Shown here: in pieces, positions 1-8,579 of the stretch
Position numbering within the stretch: the stretch's first letter is position 1
Layout of the letters: every line of letters begins with the position of its first letter
Origin: Natrinema ejinorense
Lineage (GTDB): Archaea > Halobacteriota > Halobacteria > Halobacteriales > Natrialbaceae
DNA: 64,000 nucleotides
Reading direction: 5' to 3'
NCBI RefSeq assembly: GCF_002494345.1
Contig: NZ_NXNI01000001.1
Coordinates: 186,001 to 250,000, forward strand
Made by a program: the position numbers and the translations under genes
Notes under the pieces: generated by a model
What the model saw: the letters and a program-made list of their open reading frames with translations, nothing else
What the model was told of the DNA's origin: nothing
The model's database searches: none

Positions 1-708
1 TTTCATTCCGGAGACACCGGGCAGAACGTTCTCTTCGGGAACGGACACGCCGTTGAGTCCGATCTCGCCCGTGATCGAGGCGCGCAGCGAGAGCTTGTCG
101 TCGATCTTGTTTGTCGTGACGCCGTCGCGGTCGGTCTCGACGAGGAACCCGCGGACCGGGTCGTCCTCGGCCGACGTGTCGCGGGCCCAGACGATAGCCA
201 CATCAGCGATCGGCGAGTTCGTGATCCAGGTTTTGGAGCCGTGCAGCACGTAGCCGTCCCCGTCGGCTTCGGCGCGGGTCTCCATCGCCGACGGGTTCGA
301 GCCGTGTTCGGGTTCGGTCAGCCCGAAACAGCCGACGGCCTCGCCGTTGCCGAGTTTCGGCAGCCATGCTTCCTTCTGCGTCTCTGAGCCGTAGGTGTGG
401 ATCGGGTACATCACGAGCGCGCCCTGTACCGACGCCATCGACCGCAGCCCCGAGTCACAGGCCTCGAGTTCCCGCATCAAGAGCCCGTAGGCCGTCTCGG
501 AGACGTTGGGCGAGCCGTAGCCCTCGAGATTGGGTGCGTAAAACCCCATATCGCCCATCTCCGGGATCAACTCGGTGGGGAAGGTCCCGTTCTCGAAGTG
601 GTCGCCGATGTCCGGACGTATTCGGTCGTCGACGAACTCGCGTGCCGTGTCCCGGATCAGGCGCTCTTCGTCCGTGAGTTCCGACTCGAGGTCGAGGAAA
701 TCGAACAT
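1..708 (-). CDS. gcdH: glutaryl-CoA dehydrogenase, C-terminal part outside window
   Basis: FAD-dependent acyl-CoA dehydrogenase of the glutaryl-CoA type, which oxidises and decarboxylates glutaryl-CoA to crotonyl-CoA. The 236 residues visible cover the N-terminal helical and middle beta domains. The segment around residues 124-165 (CFGLTEPEHGSNPS, then KTWITNSPIAD) closely follows human GCDH as I recall it. Glu82, Arg89 and Ser90 sit in the RELEACDSGLRS stretch, matching the Glu87/Arg94/Ser95 trio that binds the substrate gamma-carboxylate, which favours glutaryl-CoA over a generic acyl-CoA. The catalytic glutamate lies in the missing C-terminus. The start ATG overlaps the stop of the upstream aminotransferase (TAATG), so the two are translationally coupled and probably act in one catabolic route. 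The name is well supported; the pathway is inferred. Confidence 0.85.
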   Translation of the reverse strand, partial: MFDFLDLESELTDEERLIRDTAREFVDDRIRPDIGDHFENGTFPTELIPEMGDMGFYAPNLEGYGSPNVSETAYGLLMRELEACDSGLRSMASVQGALVMYPIHTYGSETQKEAWLPKLGNGEAVGCFGLTEPEHGSNPSAMETRAEADGDGYVLHGSKTWITNSPIADVAIVWARDTSAEDDPVRGFLVETDRDGVTTNKIDDKLSLRASITGEIGLNGVSVPEENVLPGVSGMK

Positions 709-2081
709 TAGTTGGTCCCCTCCGTGGTGGTCGCTCGAATCGCGTGACAGAGAATGTCCATCCCGACTTCCGCCTGTTCACGGGTGAGCACGAGCGGCGG
801 TATCAGCCGCAAGACGTTCCCGTGTCGACCGGCGTTCCAGACGAGGAGCCCGTTTTCGTAACAGCGGGTCTGGATCGCTTCGACCAGGTCGGCGTCGGGG
901 TCGCCGTCGGCGTCGACGAACTCCGCGCCGACGAAGAGCCCTTTGCCCCGTACGTCCACCAATTCCGGCGTCGTCTCCGCGACCTCGTCGAGTCGATCGC
1001 GGAGGTACTGTCCGAGCGCCGTCGCGTGGGACAGCAGGTCGTGAGATTCGATGTACTCGATCGCTCGAAGCCCGCCGACCATCGCCGGCGCGTTGCCGCG
1101 GAAGGTCCCGACGTGGCCGCCGGGTCCCCACGTGTCGAAGTCCTCGTGATAGAGCATCGCCCCGATCGGCAGTCCGGTCCCGCCGAGTGCCTTCGCCATC
1201 GTGATCGCGTCTGGAGTGACGTCGAAATGGTCGGTCGCGAACCACTCGCCGGTTCGTCCCAGCCCGGTCTGAATCTCGTCGACGATCAGCATCGCATCGT
1301 TGTCGTCCGCGATGTCACGAAGCCCCTGGAGAAAGCCCTCCGGGGGGACGACGACGCCGCCCTCGCCTTGAATCGGCTCGACCCAGATTCCGGCGGGCGT
1401 TTCGTGACCGCCGTAGGGTGCCTCGAATTTCCGCTTGACGGCGTCGAGACACCGCTCACAGGCCTCTCGGCCACCCGCGCCCGCGTCCCGCGTCGGATAC
1501 GGGACGTGAACGGCGTCCGCCAGCAGCGGCCCGTACCCCTTTTTGTACTTCTTGCCCGCGGTGAGACTGAGTGCGCCGGCGGTCGTCCCGTGATACGCCC
1601 CCTCGAAGCCCAGGATCCCGTGGCGTCCGGTGTTGTGTTTGGCGAGTTTGATCGACCCCTCGATCGCATCACTCCCGCTTGGACCGCCGAACACGACGTT
1701 GCTCGAGCCGGCCAAGCCGCCGGGAGCGATCGTTCGTAGTTTCTCGATGAGGTCGATCCGTGCTTCGGTCGGGAAATCGATCGTATGTGCGACCGACTCG
1801 AGTTGCTCCTGGGTCCCCTCGAGGACGTAGGGGTTGGAGTGACCGACGTTCAGGACGCCGATCCCCGCGAAAAAGTCGAGGAACGTGTTCCCGTCGACGT
1901 CCCGAACCGTCGCCCCCCGTGCCTCCTCGAGCGCGATGGGAATCCGGCGCGGATACGCCACCGCGTTGCTATCGATCTCTCGTTGCCGCGTCAGTAGTTT
2001 CCGTGAGTTCGGTCCCGGCACTTCGTCGACCGCTGGTTCGGTCGCGAAGTGAAGGTCGTCGATCGATGGGCCTACGGCCAT
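708..2081 (-). CDS. class III omega-aminotransferase (GABA / 5-aminovalerate type)
   Basis: A 457-residue PLP-dependent class III aminotransferase. Residues 268-278 read [11 protein letters not shown], the family signature holding the Asp that pairs with the pyridine nitrogen of PLP, and Lys297 in MAKALGG is the expected Schiff-base lysine. Length is normal for 4-aminobutyrate and related transaminases. The next gene in the operon is a glutaryl-CoA dehydrogenase, so 5-aminovalerate (giving glutarate semialdehyde) is a natural substrate guess, as in bacterial DavT. GABA, diaminobutyrate or ornithine cannot be excluded from sequence. A TATA-like element lies about 25 bp upstream of the ATG, consistent with a leaderless transcript. 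A divergent amino acid permease shares the control region. Confidence 0.8.
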   Translation of the reverse strand: MAVGPSIDDLHFATEPAVDEVPGPNSRKLLTRQREIDSNAVAYPRRIPIALEEARGATVRDVDGNTFLDFFAGIGVLNVGHSNPYVLEGTQEQLESVAHTIDFPTEARIDLIEKLRTIAPGGLAGSSNVVFGGPSGSDAIEGSIKLAKHNTGRHGILGFEGAYHGTTAGALSLTAGKKYKKGYGPLLADAVHVPYPTRDAGAGGREACERCLDAVKRKFEAPYGGHETPAGIWVEPIQGEGGVVVPPEGFLQGLRDIADDNDAMLIVDEIQTGLGRTGEWFATDHFDVTPDAITMAKALGGTGLPIGAMLYHEDFDTWGPGGHVGTFRGNAPAMVGGLRAIEYIESHDLLSHATALGQYLRDRLDEVAETTPELVDVRGKGLFVGAEFVDADGDPDADLVEAIQTRCYENGLLVWNAGRHGNVLRLIPPLVLTREQAEVGMDILCHAIRATTTEGTN

Positions 2082-2432
2082 GGGTCGTAGTCACACTCCT
2101 AGGGTATATTTGGTTCGGTTCTGATTATATGGGCCACAAATGGGAAATTAGACAACATAGGAATTTTTATTGGATGTGGTACAGAGTGGTTGGTTGAGCG
2201 ATCGTTTAGCCGATAGTCCTCGAGCAATGGTTCTCGAGCGCTGGTGGTTGCCCGCTTCCGCCGGGGAGCCCCCACCGCTGACATCCGTCTGCTATAAAAT
2301 GTACAATATGGGTTGTGTAAGTTGGATTCTGACCATTATCTAGTGCTGTATTTGCTATATATACAACATCAGCGAAAAGTATAAGTACGGTCGTATTTAT
2401 GCGACATATGCTACGGTATCACAACCAATACC
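2082..2432. promoter_or_regulatory. divergent intergenic control region
   Basis: About 350 bp without a convincing gene, AT-rich compared with its surroundings, between the aminotransferase and the permease. It holds promoters in both directions: a TATA-like element at 2102-2110 for the minus side and an ATTTATG-type element about 32 bp before the permease ATG. Half-sites GTTGTGTA near 2312 and TATACAAC near 2360 form an imperfect inverted pair that could bind a shared regulator, but this is weak. A 61-codon open frame here has no protein-like features. Confidence 0.4.
2102..2110 (-). promoter_or_regulatory. TATA-like promoter of the aminotransferase-gcdH operon
   Basis: Read on the minus strand the motif is AAATATACC, centred about 25 bp before the ATG at 2081. 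That is the usual spacing for a haloarchaeal leaderless message. Seen directly; promoter activity is inferred. Confidence 0.5.
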
Positions 2433-3839
2433 ATGTCAGAGACCACACAGAGCGGCTTGGAGAAGGCACTGGGGAGAAAAGAGATGCTGATTCTGGCGTT
2501 CGGAGCGATGATCGGGTGGGGATGGATCATTCTCGCTGGTGACTGGATCCACGAAGGGGGCCCACTGGGAGCGATCGTCGCGTTTCTCGGCGGTGCGTTC
2601 GTCGTCGGGATCGTCGCGATAATTTACAGCGAACTCGCCGCTTCGATGCCGTTAGTCGGGGGTGAACACGTCTATAGTCTCCGCGCTCTCGGGCCGATCG
2701 GCTCGTTCGTCTGTACATGGGCGATCATCTTCGGGTACGTCACCGTCGCCGCGTTCGAAGCAGTCGCGCTCCCGTCCGCGATGGCCTTCATTATCCCCGG
2801 CTTCAATGCAGTCCCGCTCTGGGATATCGCCGGCGAACCGGTGTACGCGACGTGGGTTCTCGTCGGTGTCCTCGGAACGATCGGCATCACGTACCTGAAC
2901 TATATCGGGATTCGGATCGCCGCACAGTTCCAGATCATCATGACCCTCATTATCGCGTTCGCCGGTGTCGTCTTGATCTCCGGGGCGATTACCAACGGAC
3001 ACCCGTCACCGGATAGCGCGTTCGGTGCAGGGACCGCTGGCATCTTCACCGTCGTATTGATGACGCCGTTTATGTTCGTCGGCTTCGACGTCATTCCGCA
3101 GTCGGCCGAAGAAGCCGACATTCCGGCGCGAACGCTGGGGCTGTTGATCATCCTCTCCGTCGGGTTGGCCGCAGTGTTTTATATCGCCGTCATCTGGGGC
3201 TCGAGTCGCGCGCTCCCCGGTAGCGCCCTGATCGATAGTTCGCTGCCTGCGGCGGCGGCGATGGCCGAACTGTACGACAGTCCAGCCGCCGGCCAAATCA
3301 TGGCTCTCGCGGGTGTTGCGGGCATTCTCACGAGTTGGAACGCGTTCATCATCGGCGGCAGTCGAGCCCTCTTTGCTCTCTCCGAGTCGGGAATGATTCC
3401 GGCACCGCTCTCGAAAGTCCACCCGGAACACAATACCCCGAGTAACGCGATCCTGCTGGTCGGCGGTCTGTCCGCGCTTGCGCCGTTTTTCGGCGAACAG
3501 ATGCTCACGTGGATCGTCAACGCGGGCGGACTCGGTATCGTCGTCGCCTGGTTCATCGTCGTCGTCTCGTTCCTGGTCTTGCGCTATCGCGAACCCGACA
3601 TGGATCGGCCATACAAAGTCCCGGCGGGTCCGGTCGTCGGGATCGTCGGGTTCGTGACGACGGCGATTTTCATCGCGCTCTATCTGCCGGGCGGTCAATC
3701 CGCACTGCTGTGGCCCTACGAGTGGCTCATCGTCCTCGGATGGTGCGTCCTCGGGGTCGTCCTGTACGCGTTCTCGGGCGAAACGTCGGTCGAAACGGCC
3801 GACGAGGTGGTGAGCAGAATAGAAGCATTAGACGAGTAA
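2433..3839 (+). CDS. APC-family amino acid permease
   Basis: A 468-residue integral membrane protein with about 12 hydrophobic spans. The N-terminus carries the APC-superfamily helix 1 pattern, a hydrophobic stretch with the GAMIGWGW motif near residues 24-31. Members import amino acids or polyamines by cation symport or exchange in the cytoplasmic membrane. It is divergent from an omega-aminotransferase and glutaryl-CoA dehydrogenase and probably brings in the substrate they degrade (lysine, 5-aminovalerate or GABA are candidates). The substrate cannot be read from sequence. The C-terminus is short and acidic, as usual for haloarchaea. Confidence 0.85.
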   Translation: MSETTQSGLEKALGRKEMLILAFGAMIGWGWIILAGDWIHEGGPLGAIVAFLGGAFVVGIVAIIYSELAASMPLVGGEHVYSLRALGPIGSFVCTWAIIFGYVTVAAFEAVALPSAMAFIIPGFNAVPLWDIAGEPVYATWVLVGVLGTIGITYLNYIGIRIAAQFQIIMTLIIAFAGVVLISGAITNGHPSPDSAFGAGTAGIFTVVLMTPFMFVGFDVIPQSAEEADIPARTLGLLIILSVGLAAVFYIAVIWGSSRALPGSALIDSSLPAAAAMAELYDSPAAGQIMALAGVAGILTSWNAFIIGGSRALFALSESGMIPAPLSKVHPEHNTPSNAILLVGGLSALAPFFGEQMLTWIVNAGGLGIVVAWFIVVVSFLVLRYREPDMDRPYKVPAGPVVGIVGFVTTAIFIALYLPGGQSALLWPYEWLIVLGWCVLGVVLYAFSGETSVETADEVVSRIEALDE

Positions 3840-3900
3840 CGGACCCGTCCGTGCCCGGCCGAACCCGCTCGTCGACCCCTTCTCCCTCCATCCGGTTCCA

Positions 3901-4299
3901 CTACCGTTCCCGGTGTCGACGACGCGAACGACCAGTCTCGATGCCGTCCTCGGCACCGAAATCGTCCGCGTCGAGCACCCCTTCGAGTTCCCGTTCGAAC
4001 TCCGCGTCGCCGAGTTCGCCGGCGACGTACCGCGAGCGAAGGTGTGCTTCCGGATCGACTCGGCCTCCGGACCGCTCTGGGGGCTGTGAGTCGCGTTCGG
4101 TACCGCCACCGACGAGGGACCCCAATCCGATGATCGCCAGGACGAACACGGCCAGGACGGCGACCGTCACGATCACCGAGAGGACGGTTGCGAGGACCGA
4201 GAGCGCGATACCGACGATCGTCCCGACGACGCTCAACACGACGAACGCGAGTACGAGCACGCCGATTCCCTTCAGCAGGACGGAACTGAGTCGTCCCAT
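3901..4299 (-). CDS. small membrane protein with SHOCT-like C-terminus
   Basis: 132 residues from the ATG at 4299. A longer frame begins at 4416, but its extra 39 residues are Arg/Pro/Ser-rich and look non-coding, so the internal start MGRLSSVLLKG is chosen. Two long hydrophobic spans fill residues 8-65. The C-terminal part is a short charged helix pair with RSRYVAGELGDAEFERELE, which resembles the SHOCT oligomerisation domain found at the ends of many haloarchaeal membrane proteins. No enzymatic motif is present. Function unknown; a membrane-anchored oligomeric protein is the most that can be said. Confidence 0.65.
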   Translation of the reverse strand: MGRLSSVLLKGIGVLVLAFVVLSVVGTIVGIALSVLATVLSVIVTVAVLAVFVLAIIGLGSLVGGGTERDSQPPERSGGRVDPEAHLRSRYVAGELGDAEFERELEGVLDADDFGAEDGIETGRSRRRHRER

Positions 4300-4434
4300 A
4301 CGCGACGTTCGGCCGATGGATACAAAAACCACGCGGGGCGGGGAACGCGACGGGAACGGCTCGGGAGCCCGATACCGAGGCGATCGGTCACGACTTCGCG
4401 GTCGGGTACCGTTCACGCCCCTGTCGGGATCCGC

Positions 4435-4815
4435 TTACGTCCGCGAGTGAATCTCGTCGGGGCCGGTCGCCAGCGCCTCGGTCCGCTCGGTCAGCCCGAT
4501 GAGATAGACGTCGAGCAGGCAGATCAGCAGGATCGCGAGCGGAACGGCGACCTCGGTATAGCTCACCGCGTCGAACTGCAATGCCGTCACGACGAAGGGG
4601 TCGCCCGGCTCGAGTGCGCCCGAGAGCGACCGTGCGCTCAGGAACGCGAGGGCGAGTCCGTAGCAGACGAACCAGATCACGCCGCGCTTCCACCGGCCGA
4701 GGTAGCAGTGGCCGAGCCCGGCGACGAGCGCCGACAGCGGGTACGACGGCCAGACGGGTCGTGACAGTTCGCTCATAGCCGTTCCTACGTCGTCGACGCT
4801 AATCGGTGTTGCCAT
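4435..4815 (-). CDS. small multi-span membrane protein, TM2-like
   Basis: 126 residues with three hydrophobic spans at roughly residues 26-42, 45-62 and 90-110. The first pair, LGHCYLGRWKRGVIWFVCYG, resembles the TM2 or DUF-type helix hairpin of small archaeal membrane proteins, with Gly-His-x-Tyr-Leu-Gly and a basic turn. The start could be 4815 or the second methionine (MSELSRP, 4776); codon use fits both. It lies between two other small genes on the same strand, with spacing too wide to prove an operon. Function unknown. Confidence 0.6.
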   Translation of the reverse strand: MATPISVDDVGTAMSELSRPVWPSYPLSALVAGLGHCYLGRWKRGVIWFVCYGLALAFLSARSLSGALEPGDPFVVTALQFDAVSYTEVAVPLAILLICLLDVYLIGLTERTEALATGPDEIHSRT

Positions 4816-4828
4816 CGGTACGGATCGA

Positions 4829-5107
4829 TCATTTCCTGTACGTACGGATCCCGAACCGGTCGTAGCCGCCGTATGCTGCCTCGAGCGATCCGATCCACCA
4901 GTTCCACCGCTCCGGTGGCCCCCCGTCGGGAGCGGCCGCCAGTTCGTCGATGACGAGGTCGTTCGTCAGCGTCGTCCCGGCGTCGTCCTCGTACTGGCCG
5001 GAATCAGCGAGATCGACGGCCTGTCGGACGACGACGCGCGACCCGCCGCTCGTCCCGCCGAATTCCTCGTGCAGCCGTGTTTCGAGTCGATCGGGATCGA
5101 TGAACAC
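4829..5107 (-). CDS. hypothetical haloarchaeal protein
   Basis: 92 residues, acidic, no membrane span and no signal peptide. It has a Trp-rich patch (RWNWWIG) near residue 68 and aromatic-rich ending YGGYDRFGIRTYRK. Base composition and codon use match real genes around it, and it ends 13 bp before the next gene on the same strand starts. I recognise no family. Probably a soluble lineage-specific protein. Confidence 0.5.
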   Translation of the reverse strand: MFIDPDRLETRLHEEFGGTSGGSRVVVRQAVDLADSGQYEDDAGTTLTNDLVIDELAAAPDGGPPERWNWWIGSLEAAYGGYDRFGIRTYRK

Positions 5108-5181
5108 ACCGATCCGTAGGGGGTGGACGTACTTGACTGTTCGAGCGGCCGCCGGTCACCGACGGATCCAAACGGCGACGA

Positions 5182-5340
5182 TCAGAGCACGTCCCGGGAA
5201 CGGAGGTCGTCGATCTCCTCGCTCGAGTAGCCCAGCGCCTCGAGTACGTCGTCGGTATGTTCGCCCAGCGCCGGCATCGGTTCGGCAGCGAACTCGAGGG
5301 AGTCGGAGTCGATCGGGGTACCCACATCCAGTCGGGAGAA
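5182..5340 (-). pseudogene. C-terminal remnant of a CaiB/BaiF class III CoA-transferase
   Basis: Reading the minus strand into a TGA at 5182-5184 gives about 50 codons with the typical last residues of CaiB-family CoA-transferases: GTPIDSDS, then PMPALGEHTDDVLEALGYSS, then EEIDDLRSRDVL and stop. There is no start codon and no upstream body of the gene, because the acyl-CoA synthetase ends at 5389. The remnant is therefore a decayed or deleted gene. It lies directly downstream of the ligase on the same strand, so the two may once have formed a CoA-activation operon. Confidence 0.75.
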
Positions 5341-5388
5341 AAGCGTTGTGCCACACTCCCTCGGTTTCCGGAATTGCAGCCCTGTTCG

Positions 5389-7104
5389 TTACGCTCCGAA
5401 CCGATCCCGGACCCGCTCTCGGAGGACCGTCTTCTGAACCTTTTCCCCGTTTGGCCCGTCCGTCGTCGGGAACTCGTCGACGAACTCGAACGTCGCAGGA
5501 ACCTTGTAATCGGCCACGCGATCGTCGAGGAATCCCTCGAGCTCCCCGGGAGTCAGGGCCTCGCCGTCGGGAACGACGAACGCGACCGGCACCTCGCCGT
5601 GGCGCGGGTGCGGGGCACCGACGACCTCACACGAGTACACGTCTGGATGCTCCTCGACGGCGGTCTGGATCTCGGGGGGCGCTACGAGAAAGCCACGTAC
5701 CCGCAAGGCGTCGTCGAGGCGCGACCGGTAGTAGACGTAGCCGTCGGCGTCGGTCTCGGCCAGATCGCCCGTGTAGAACCACCCCTGATCGTCGAAGGCC
5801 TCAGCTGTCGCCTCGGGCGCTCCGAGATAGCCGTCCGCGAGGAGATAGCCCCGAATAGCGAGTTCGCCTTCCACGCCCGCCGGTCGCTCCTCGCGCGTCT
5901 CGGGATCGACGATTTTCGCCTCGATAGCCGGATGGATCGGCGGCCCGCCGACCCGCTTTCGTCGCTCGGCCGGGTCCGACGGCTCGCCGACGAAGATCTG
6001 GCTGTTGGCCTCCGAGAGGCCGTAGGGCTGGACCACCGGGAAGCCGAACGTCGATTCGATACGATCGAACAGGGCCTCGTCGAATCCCTTGCTGATGAAA
6101 CCGACGACGCCTTTACCCACCGTCTCGACTCGCGGGGGCTCGAAGACGTCGTGCTCGAGCATGCGTTCGAACATCACGCCGAGTCCCGTGAGAGACGTCG
6201 CATCGTGTTCGTCGACGAGCCGGATCGTCTCGCCGGGATCGAAGTGGGTCTGTACGACGAGCGTTCCGCCCGTCGCGAGGACGCTGAAGAGGGTGTTGTA
6301 CCCCCAGATGCCACAGAAGGGGAGCGTCGCGACGCCGACGTCGTCCTCGGTCACGCCGAGATGGGTCGCGACGTGGGCGGCGTGGTTCAGCAGTGACCGA
6401 CTCGATTGCAGACAGCCCTTCGGCTCGCTCGTCGTCCCGCTCGTGTAGAAGATTGCCGCCGGTGCCCTCGGGTCGGTCGCGGGCTCGAACGCCGCCGACT
6501 CTCGTTGCGCACCGGCCTCGAGGACGTCGTCGTAGCCCCGAAGTGCCGGCAGGGCAGCCGACGGCTCGAGACTCACGACCGCCTCGAGGTCCGGAATCGA
6601 AGCGGGATCGAACGCCTCGGCCGACTGTTTCGCGACCTCGGGAACGGCCGTCGCCAGCATCTCGTGGTAGTCCCGTCCACGTAGCGCGTCCTGGGTGACG
6701 AGAACGCTCGCGCCCGAATCCCGGAGCATGTACTCGAGTTCGTGGGTTCGATACCGAGTGTTGACCGCGACCACCGCCGCGCCCAGCGCGGCGGTCGCGA
6801 GCTGGCAGGCGATCCACTCCGGGCGGTTGCCGAGCCAGACGGCGACGACGTCGCCTGCCGAGACGCCGAGGTCGGCGAGCCCACGGGCGAGCGCACGGCT
6901 CTCCGCGAGCAGGTCGCCGTAGCTCCATACCGTTTCCTCGAAGACGACGGCTCGACGGTCGGGATGGGACGTCGCGACTGCCGCGACTCCCTCGTAGAGC
7001 GTCTCGTCCGGCCAGGTGAGCATCTGTTTCGGACGTGGTATCGAAGACCACAGATAAAACGGTTGTGCGCTCGCGCCCGGTCGTTCGACGATGTCCCTGC
7101 TCAT
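5389..7104 (-). CDS. AMP-dependent acyl-CoA synthetase
   Basis: 571 residues from ATG 7104; a frame from 7170 adds 22 implausible residues. An ANL-superfamily ligase activating a carboxylic acid to its CoA thioester through an acyl-adenylate. Visible motifs: the P-loop-like TSGTTSEPKG at 221-230, YGLSEAN at 361-367, YTGDLAETDADGY at 444-456, the hinge with RLDDALRVRG at 462-471, and the C-terminal catalytic lysine region GEKVQK at 553-558. No signal peptide, so cytoplasmic. The substrate is probably a fatty or aromatic acid but cannot be assigned. Downstream lies a dead CoA-transferase tail; upstream is a 2Fe-2S protein 75 bp away. Confidence 0.85.
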   Translation of the reverse strand: MSRDIVERPGASAQPFYLWSSIPRPKQMLTWPDETLYEGVAAVATSHPDRRAVVFEETVWSYGDLLAESRALARGLADLGVSAGDVVAVWLGNRPEWIACQLATAALGAAVVAVNTRYRTHELEYMLRDSGASVLVTQDALRGRDYHEMLATAVPEVAKQSAEAFDPASIPDLEAVVSLEPSAALPALRGYDDVLEAGAQRESAAFEPATDPRAPAAIFYTSGTTSEPKGCLQSSRSLLNHAAHVATHLGVTEDDVGVATLPFCGIWGYNTLFSVLATGGTLVVQTHFDPGETIRLVDEHDATSLTGLGVMFERMLEHDVFEPPRVETVGKGVVGFISKGFDEALFDRIESTFGFPVVQPYGLSEANSQIFVGEPSDPAERRKRVGGPPIHPAIEAKIVDPETREERPAGVEGELAIRGYLLADGYLGAPEATAEAFDDQGWFYTGDLAETDADGYVYYRSRLDDALRVRGFLVAPPEIQTAVEEHPDVYSCEVVGAPHPRHGEVPVAFVVPDGEALTPGELEGFLDDRVADYKVPATFEFVDEFPTTDGPNGEKVQKTVLRERVRDRFGA

Positions 7105-7179
7105 ACGGGCTCCCGTCAGCGTCCGCCCAGCCGCGCGCCGCTGTGGGGGTGTGCCGGGTCCCGGTGACAACGGCCCGTA

Positions 7180-7509
7180 TCAGCCGTCGTCGATCCGCTC
7201 CGCGTTCGGCCCGAACGCCGACTCGAGCAGTTCGGGAACCGTCTCGGGTGTCACGTCCGAGTACCAGGTGTTGCGGGGCTGGATCGTCATCGCGGTCCCG
7301 TCCTCGCTGCACAGCCCCAGACACGAGGTTTCGCTGACCGACACCGCCGTCCAGAACGCGTCCCGTTCCCGGAGCCACGATTTGACCGCCGTGACCGTCT
7401 CCTCGGCACCGGCCGTACCACAGCTCGCGTACTCGGAGTCGCGGTCGTTCGTACAGACGAAGACGTGTGCGTCGAGGCGTTCGCGATGTTCCTCGGTACG
7501 GTTCTTCAT
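7180..7509 (-). CDS. thioredoxin-like 2Fe-2S ferredoxin
   Basis: 109 residues from ATG 7509. Four cysteines at 19, 30, 63 and 67 (VCTN, SCGT, SCLGLC) match the spacing of the thioredoxin-fold 2Fe-2S ferredoxins related to NuoE. Its start overlaps the stop of cbtA (ATGA), so it belongs to the cobalt uptake operon. Ferredoxins of this kind accompany cobalamin genes in haloarchaea, where they may serve cobalt reduction in corrin ring synthesis; here that role is inferred from position. Cytoplasmic, no signal peptide. Confidence 0.75.
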   Translation of the reverse strand: MKNRTEEHRERLDAHVFVCTNDRDSEYASCGTAGAEETVTAVKSWLRERDAFWTAVSVSETSCLGLCSEDGTAMTIQPRNTWYSDVTPETVPELLESAFGPNAERIDDG

Positions 7510-8291
7510 GGACTGGCCAGGAGGTCGTCGCGTCGATCGGTCGCCGATCGAACGCCGGCCCGCGTCTGGAGCCAGCCGAACGAGCCGGCGACGAGCGCCC
7601 AAAGTGCGGCCTGGCTCAGCACGGTCAGTCCGCGGAACGCAGCCACGAGATCGGCCGGCATCGCACCGGAGTCGACGATCGCCGGCGCTGCGACCGTGGT
7701 AATCGCGACGAGCGCGACGATCGGGACCGCAGCGGTGATGCCGCCGAGTGGTCGACTTCGCTTCGAGACGCGCTTGTAGCCGTAGATCGAGAGTACAGCG
7801 ACGCCCGCACCGACGGCCATCATCCCGACGTACATCGCGATCCGGAGCGTGGGATCGAACGCCTGTTCGGCACCGGGCGTCGTCGGGGGAAGCACCAGCC
7901 ACGGCGCGACCGAGGCAGTGAGAAAACCGGCCCCGGCCAGCACGTAGGTCTTTGCTCGCCCGCGGCCGGGCAGGGCCGGCTCGAGGAAGTAGAAAGCGAG
8001 CGCGAAGATCCCTCCGAGCAAGATCCCCCAGAGGACGCCGCTGCCGATACTCACGGCAGCGGTGGTCGCCTCGCTTACCGCGTGGGCGTGCTCGCCCGCT
8101 TCGTGAGCGTGGCCGCCGGCAGCGTGGGCGTGTTCGCCCGCTCCGTGAGCGTGGCCCTCGGCCTCACCACCGTCGGCGAGTCCCTCCATGTGGCCGATCA
8201 GTGGATTCGCGACGAACGTCATGTATGCTCCGTACGCGATGCCGGCGACCGAACCGGCGAGCACGCCCCGCTCGAGGTAGTCGATGAGCAT
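7506..8291 (-). CDS. cbtA: cobalt transporter subunit CbtA
   Basis: 261 residues with about six hydrophobic spans, and CbtB immediately upstream. CbtA and CbtB form a cobalt uptake system known from cobalamin-regulated clusters. Between spans 1 and 2 is a histidine-rich loop with HAH at residues 47-49, 54-56, 61-63 and 68-70, an exact seven-residue period, plausibly binding metal outside the membrane. The gene starts 4 bp after the cbtB stop and its own stop overlaps the ferredoxin start. No cobalamin riboswitch was recognised upstream. Confidence 0.85.
   Translation of the reverse strand: MLIDYLERGVLAGSVAGIAYGAYMTFVANPLIGHMEGLADGGEAEGHAHGAGEHAHAAGGHAHEAGEHAHAVSEATTAAVSIGSGVLWGILLGGIFALAFYFLEPALPGRGRAKTYVLAGAGFLTASVAPWLVLPPTTPGAEQAFDPTLRIAMYVGMMAVGAGVAVLSIYGYKRVSKRSRPLGGITAAVPIVALVAITTVAAPAIVDSGAMPADLVAAFRGLTVLSQAALWALVAGSFGWLQTRAGVRSATDRRDDLLASP
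8082..8153 (-). repeat. in-gene heptad repeat encoding HAH motifs
   Basis: Three full 21-base units plus a fourth HAH within cbtA encode His-Ala-His every seven residues, joined by small residues (GAGE, AAGG, EAGE). The regular spacing suggests expansion of one unit. Probably a metal-binding loop. Confidence 0.7.
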
Positions 8292-8295
8292 GGTC

Positions 8296-8481
8296 TCAGT
8301 GACAGACGACGCCGGCCGCGTGTCGGAAGTTGTGCATCGAGTCGTGGGCCAGTGGCTCCTGAAGGAACAGCAGCGTAAACAGCACCGCCGCGGCGAGTGC
8401 GAAAACGGCCAGTAGCTGTGCGGTCGTGAGTTCGTTACGTGCGGTTCCGATTCGGTCGTGAACGGTTTCGGTTGTCGTCAT
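8296..8481 (-). CDS. cbtB: cobalt transporter subunit CbtB
   Basis: 61 residues with one transmembrane helix (residues 22-42) and the family's C-terminal histidine cluster, AHDSMHNFRH, ending in VVCH. This matches the small CbtB partner of CbtA, in which the histidines are thought to bind cobalt. It heads the cbtB-cbtA-ferredoxin operon. The upstream region contains a near-perfect inverted repeat that may be an operator shared with the divergent Mrp operon. Confidence 0.85.
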   Translation of the reverse strand: MTTTETVHDRIGTARNELTTAQLLAVFALAAAVLFTLLFLQEPLAHDSMHNFRHAAGVVCH

Positions 8482-8562
8482 GCAAGTTAGCTTGGTCTAC
8501 TGAAACTCGGATTGTAAAACTACCGATCGCCCGCCGGCGGGGACGGATTTCATTTCTGCCGA

Positions 8563-8579
8563 CCGTTCGGCCCGAACGG
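8563..8579. promoter_or_regulatory. perfect inverted repeat between cbtB and the mrp operon
   Basis: CCGTTCGG, one base, CCGAACGG. It lies 82 bp before the cbtB start and 149 bp before the mrpE start. A dimeric regulator site is plausible; which side it controls is unknown. Confidence 0.35.

Noticed and set aside
2099-2284. 61-codon frame in the divergent promoter region
   Set aside because: Overlaps the promoter of the aminotransferase operon and has no protein-like features.
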